Assembly (NCBI GenBank): GCA_963693085.1
Contig: OY856411.1
Coordinates: 72,687,501 to 72,751,500, forward strand
Length of the DNA stretch: 64,000 nucleotides
Direction: 5' to 3'
From: Alisma plantago-aquatica
Lineage: Eukaryota; Streptophyta; Magnoliopsida; Alismatales; Alismataceae
Every line of letters begins with the position of its first letter. Position 1 is the stretch's first letter. This document shows, piece by piece, positions 58,899-64,000 of the stretch. The notes below the pieces were generated by a model. The model made no database searches, had not been told where the DNA came from, and worked only from the letters and a program-made list of their open reading frames with translations. The position numbers and the translations under genes were made by a program.

Positions 58899-61800
58899 CT
58901 AATTATATCTTACAGTTGCCACTGCTTGTATGGCTTTTGCCCATTCTTCTCTTACTTCATTTAATGCTTCCATCGTATATGGAGCATGTATATTTTTTAA
59001 GCGTTTACCTATAGTGTGGTCAGTTTTAAACACCTGCAAAGAGAATGATGTATATATATAAGTAATAATATAAAAATAAGATTGATATATTTCATACTAA
59101 CTAATGAGACTATATATAATACCTCATGTATGCTATCGATGTCCAATGCGGCATGTTTGATAATCATCTGCATAAATCACATCACATAGTATGCGCATGC
59201 CCAACCATTGTCTTGTGTAGCACACTATAAATTGAAACATACAAAATAATACAACTAAGCACAATTCACATCAATAATATATATATTCGAGTCGGGAACT
59301 TACTTGTACGTTCTGCCAATTTATTGGCTGGTTCTTTTTCCTTGGGACCGTTCCTCCAGCCTTTTTGAATACATCTAAACCCCTACATGTTAATATAACA
59401 CAATAAATTGCATAAGTAAATAGTAATGTAATAAAAGATGTTAACGGATATAAAAATGAAATATTTCTCACCAGAATAATGGCATTCTCATTACGTGTCC
59501 AATTTTAGTGTTCAATGTACTCCCCGCAGGATCTAGATAATAAACAGTGAATGTCCCGGGGACAATAACTAGTAACTCCCAATGTCTACCGCTAGAGGTA
59601 AGAAGTTAACAATTAATAACTCAAAATGCAAAATAAAAATGGAATTTTCTTAAGTCCAAATTATAAATAAAGTAAACTTACTTGACATTGAATGGATCTA
59701 TTATTATCGTCTTCTTTTGCTGACCAAAAATTGTAAAAGCATCTATACAGTATTGTTGAACATTATCAGGGTCTTTAGCTACCAAACTAATCAATGATGG
59801 AATCAAAAATCCCACATGATCAAATGCAAATTGTTTGCAATGATCTTCGACTAAGTAGCTGCAAAACATATAGGCGTATGCATTAATATATAAGAAACCA
59901 GATCACCGGATCTTACACAAGGTATATGGATGTATAAACAAGATCTCACCTTATCCATGTCTCTATCATTGATGTATTCAGCCAATCATACATAAACAGC
60001 TCAATAATATCTTGTATAAATAAAGAGCTATCGTATGATTGACCTACATAATCTGCATCTAAAGAAACTATTATAGGGCAATGTATATTATGTGCCCGTA
60101 GCCAACATGCCATTCCCCTACAAGCAGGACCTAACGGGTATGTTAGGTCAGTTGGAACCCAAGTTGGTAATGCGGGAAGTGGAGGTGGAGGCCTAGGTGC
60201 TCCTGGTGTCTTCTTTTTAACCTGTATATATAATTTCATATCAGTTGACATCATATATACACATTAACAGTCTAAATCAATGTAAATTTATCTTACAATT
60301 TCATTCGTGTAGATGACATCTGCTTTGGGCCACAATATGACCCCGCCTTCTGCCTCACCAAGTGTATCAATATCTGGGTGGGCATATGGCAATGCAACTT
60401 CCCTCCAATCAGGTAATACATGTAGCGGGCTCACACGAATGTAGCCCTGCAGCATTGGAGTCCCATGAAACGTTGCCACAGGAAGGGACTGGTAAGCCTG
60501 CGCCTCTGCAACAACATAGTCTTGCATTCTTAAGCGGCATGGCTTCAATGCCTACAAATTTACGTAAAGAATGTTATACATATATACATATAATCTTGAA
60601 AACATATCATCTTGAAAAGACTAGCTACAATGTCATAAACAATACTTACAACAGACGTGTTAGGCGATGGGTCTCCAGGATTACTCACAGTCTGTGCATC
60701 AGGAGAAGAGTGGGTCGCCATAGGCTGATTGGAAGCCTGAGATGCCTGCCACCGCAGCAATTCTTCCTTGACCTTCTCAGCAACTACATCGTTGACCTTC
60801 TTAGCAACTAAATCCTCAACTCTCTTATTCTCCTATAAATGGATAAAAGAAACATTAGCTTCTTATTAATGAATTTCCTTTTGTAGTAACATTCTAAAAA
60901 AAGAATAGGTTACCTCTTCTTGAGAAAGTCCCACTCTGGGTTTGCGCTGGGATGGCCCAAAGAATGCTTTGATGCCAACACAAGTGCCGGCACCTATAAC
61001 ACGTCCAGGATGCTCTGGGTTACCCAGAGCAACTGTCAATTCATCCCTTGTGCCCTGAGGGATGAACATGCCTTGTTTCCTCTGCTCGTGCAGCTCCCGC
61101 TAATCACCATAAACAGAAATTGTTAACTTAACACCACAAATAATCAATATTCAAACGATTTCTCTAAGAGTTATATTTTACCATTTTTGCAGCTGCCTCA
61201 GCAGTTACATGCTTCTTTATTTCACCCTTCTTGTTTTGCCTGCCATCTATCCAGATATCATGGCGAGGCATGGGTGTGGCAGACTCCTGAGTAGGAGCAG
61301 ACTCCTGAGTAGCAGCAGACTGTTGAGTAGCCACAGACTCCGCCTGTAGTCTTTGGTGAACGCTTGCATAGCCTTTTGGACCCATAGTGTGGTCATGCAC
61401 ATTCAGTGCACACCTTGCTTTTTGTGCGTCACTGAGGGCCTAGTTAGTATGCACATTAATGATTTGGTTAGTAGCACTAAATGCTAATCTTGAATAGGTG
61501 AATACAATGTATATTAATTAAATTGGGAGTGACGCCTAATACCTTGAATTCTTCAGATTTTCTTGAAGCAACAAAATTGTCCCAATCTTCTTTGTCCAAG
61601 AAGTTCCATTGTTCAAGGGCTGACTTCTTCTTCTTATCACCCTCTTTTATGTATTCTCTATTCAGATTTGTCCTATAATTTCTAAGCATCTTTCCAGCGC
61701 ATTGCATCACACTTTTACGATGCAACTTCTCATCCAATGCAAACAAATTCTGTAAAATAGAAATGTTATTAACTAGTATCCAAAATAGAATTGCAAATAA

Positions 61801-62342
61801 TAGAATTTGTAATCTACAAAATAGAATTGCAAATAATAATAACTCACGCATAAATCTTTCCATATCAAGTCTTTTTTCCCTTGAGGAACTTTATGCCAAT
61901 TATCATACTTAACACCACAATGGCTCCGAGTGGTACACCCAAGATAGTTTACAAAATTATTGCGGTTCACTCCAATTGCATTTCCTCCATTATCAAACTC
62001 CACCACCAATTTGGATCCACTACCACTTAGCGCTAATAACTTCTTCAACAGAGTGATGCCCCTTTTCTTGTTAAGTGTTTGGTGCTGCGCATCAAGTTGC
62101 TCCAGTGCTTCAGTGGGTATAGGTACATCATCAACCTAAAATTTGACAAAAATAAACACACTAAATTAGCCCAATATAGAAATATAGGATATATGACATA
62201 ACTAGAAGATAATGAATTTTATAGAAATACAGGATATGTTTTTAGAACTTACATTGGTATCCTCGCCATGCTCGTCATGGACAGCATGCTCATCATGGAC
62301 TTCATGCTCATCATGGACATCATGCTCATCATGGTCAGCCAT
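58899..62342 (-). CDS. CACTA second gene: Transposase_24 plus Ulp1-type protease, 13 exons, one nonsense codon
   Basis: Model: exons 62342-62253, 62135-61848, 61749-61543, 61439-61182, 61099-60914, 60832-60650, 60551-60297, 60221-59950, 59858-59682, 59591-59472, 59382-59304, 59224-59123, 59033-58899. All introns are GT-AG and phases agree, giving 783 codons plus stop. It starts MADHDEH with four HDEHxV repeats. Then comes a Transposase_24-like region (KLVVEFDNGGNAIGVNRNNF, YDNWHKVPQGKKDLIWKDLC, NPEHPGRVIGAG), a coiled-coil-like EKVKEELLRW, a proline-rich linker, and a C-terminal C48 (Ulp1) protease. The protease shows GRHWELLV (His), YYLDPAG (Asp), a TQDN glutamine and the cysteine in ACAYYVM. 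A single in-frame TGA follows YYVM, where the family usually has Arg, consistent with CGA to TGA. Otherwise open. It presumably acts at the subterminal repeats; the protease role is unknown. Confidence 0.82.
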
Positions 62343-62356
62343 CTGAAAATGTCATT

Positions 62357-62457
62357 AAAAAGGCAAACATTTAGCATTTGTATTAACTAGAAAAAGGCAA
62401 ACATTTAGCATTTGTATTAACTAGAAAAAGGAAAACATTTAGCATTTGTATAAACAT
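62357..62457. repeat. 34-bp tandem repeat, three copies, between the CACTA genes
   Basis: The unit AAAAAGGCAAACATTTAGCA plus TTTGTATTAACTAG repeats at 62357, 62391 and 62425, the last slightly changed. It fills nearly all of the 123-bp gap between the TNP2 stop and the start of the second gene. Confidence 0.95.
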
Positions 62458-62465
62458 ACATGTCT

Positions 62466-64000
62466 CTAAAATTGTGATCTTTTATCAATTAACAATCCTT
62501 CATTGTGATCTCCGCGCACATATAAGTCATCATTAGCTTCAATATTTTGTGGAGTTGGCAACCCAACTGAGAATGGACTGGAGTCATCATACTTATCATA
62601 GTACTCTTCTTCATCTATAGGATCTTCAATGAATTGTCTTTTACCATGAAGAACAACCGACCATTTATCATTCGCAGGATCATCGATATAGAATATTTGT
62701 TTCTCCTGTGATGCCAATATGAATGGTTCACCCTTCTCGCCAATCTTTTCAAAGTTCACCAAAGTGAAACCCAATTCATCCACTATAACTCCTTTGGTGT
62801 TATCAACCCAATTACATTTAAAGAGCGGAATTTTGAAATCTATGTAGTCAAACTCCCAAACGTCCTCAATGACACCGTAATATGACATTTTAGCTTCACA
62901 TGGACTCTTATCCTTTGCACTTGCAAAGTACATAGTCGACGCTTGAAGAGTGACCCCACTATTTTGGACGACACTCTTATCATCTTGGCGCTTTGTGTAA
63001 TATGTGAATCCATTAATGTCAAACCCTTCATAAGACATAACATTCGGTTTTGGTTTAAAGGCGAGGCATTTGATAGTTTCTGTAATATCATTTGGTGTTT
63101 GAGATAGTTGATGTAAGACTTTATCTTCAAACCACTTAGTAAAAGTCTTATTATGCTCTCTAGAAAGACACATTGAACTTGCTCGAGGATGTTGTCTCTT
63201 TATGAAATTGGTATGTTCCTCGATATAAACACTCACTTCGTCCATATTGTGTAAAATATACAAGTGAGCTTGTTCCAACTGCTCACGGCTGATTACTTTC
63301 ACCCGTGATCCCAAAATTCCTTTGCCCTCCTCAAAATTCTTGTCATTATCAGGAGTGTCATTACCACTGAGAAAGTCATTGCAAAAATCCATAACCTCTC
63401 TCGCCACATAACCTTCAATAATACTCCCTTCAGGCCGATAACGGTTTCGAACATCACCTTTAAAAATGCTCATGTATCATTCAAAGGAATACATCCAATG
63501 CAAGAAAACTGGTCCCAACATTTTCACTTCCCTAGTTAAGTGGACAACAAGATGTACCATGATATCAAAGAACGAAGGAGGGAAATACATCTCAAGCTGA
63601 CATAGGGTAACAACCACTTCTCTTTGCAAATTATCAAGAGTATCAGGGTCAATAACTTTACTGCATAGACTGTTGAAAAAGAAACAAAGTCTGGTAATTG
63701 CAAACCTTACATGCTTCGGCAATATAGATCGAATTGCCACGAGTAATATTTGTTGCATTAGAGTGTGACAATCATGAGATTTAAGACCTATCAACTTCAG
63801 ATCTTTCATTGATACCAATCTACGGATGTTGGATGAGTAACCATGTGGCACCTTAACATTTACCAAGCATTCACAAAAAGTTTTTTTCTCCTTTCTAGAC
63901 AACGTGTAACAAGCGGGAGGTAAGTATGTTCTTTTACTACCCATTTCACGTAATTCTGTTAATTCTGACCTTATTCCCATTTCACGTAGGTCCAGTCTGG
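62466..64000 (-). pseudogene. TNP2-type CACTA transposase, C-terminal part, one nonsense codon
   Basis: The frame is open from the window edge (RLDLREMGIRSEL) to a stop at 62466, except for one TGA at 63477-63479. Domains: DUF4218 (KRTYLPPACYTLSRKEK, LIGLKSHDCHTLMQQILLVA, CQLEMYFPPSFFDIMVHLV), then YMSIFKGDVRNRYRPEGSI, then DUF4216 (FDINGFTYYTKRQDDKS, YYGVIEDVWEFDY, CNWVDNTKGVIVDELGFTLV, FILASQEKQIFYIDDP). The family reads FERYMK where this copy reads FE-stop-YMS, so a CGA codon probably became TGA. The catalytic N-terminal half lies beyond the window. No intron in this part. 123 bp upstream of the second gene, same strand. Confidence 0.9.

Larger units (their letters stand above)
58087..64000 (-). 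mobile_element. CACTA (En/Spm) transposon, left terminus and two genes; continues past the window
   Basis: Terminus CACTACTACAGAAAC at 58087, preceded by GTA as candidate 3-bp TSD. The next about 530 bp hold GGCGTCGGTT/AACCGACGCC subterminal repeats. Two minus-strand genes follow: a Transposase_24/Ulp1 gene (62342-58899) and a TNP2-type transposase (from beyond 64000 to 62466), in the usual order of CACTA elements with this terminus as the 3' end. The other terminus lies outside the window. Confidence 0.92.

Overview
This is flowering-plant nuclear DNA from a repeat-dense, heterochromatin-like region. The evidence is plant Ty1/copia and Ty3/gypsy-type LTR retrotransposons primed by initiator tRNA-Met, three Cassandra TRIM elements carrying 5S-rRNA-like LTRs, a CACTA (En/Spm) transposon whose plant-type transposase genes carry GT-AG introns, MULE-type elements, a small Helitron and an RTE-like LINE tail. 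I see no convincing host gene, tRNA or rRNA gene, and the species cannot be named from this sequence alone.

Layout. 1-4978 is decayed, mostly unrecognised sequence with one possible LTR (2344-3575). 4979 to about 26250 is one old Ty1/copia element ('host copia') shattered by three later insertions. The first is an antisense, non-autonomous copia-type element with a gag relic only (7752-12756, TSD ATAGT). The second is a gypsy-type element with 2.9 kb LTRs around only 731 bp (14424-20976). The third, inside its 3' LTR, is a head-to-head pair of Cassandra elements sharing one TSD (24195-25783). 27500-29115 is a decayed LTR. About 29600-43102 is an antisense LTR of the host-copia family, split by a gypsy-type element with 3 kb LTRs (31135 to about 42137). 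That element's left LTR in turn holds a solo LTR (31287-32851) and a Cassandra (34142-34975).

44781-48505 holds two abutting TIR elements. The second has a near-perfect 9-bp TSD and contains a 245-bp Helitron. 48840-50340 is a GC-rich island without a defensible gene. 50757-52010 is rich in an ACCGGTTCAA-type repeat and holds a LINE tail with a 14-bp TSD. 52277-55799 is a short-LTR copia that has lost integrase and half of RT. 55995-56855 is a diverged tandem array of about 350-bp units. 58087 to the window end is the left terminus and about 5.9 kb of a CACTA transposon with two minus-strand genes: a TNP2-type transposase, and a 13-exon Transposase_24/Ulp1-protease fusion. Each is broken by just one visible nonsense codon of CGA-to-TGA type.

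The signal I find most worth following is a recurring architecture in unrelated LTRs. A cluster of short self-complementary words lies just upstream of the LTR TATA box, and the word differs from family to family: TCGGTCGA/TCGACCGA, TGAACYGATC, TCGATGGTATCGA, GTCGTGAC, CCAATTGG.
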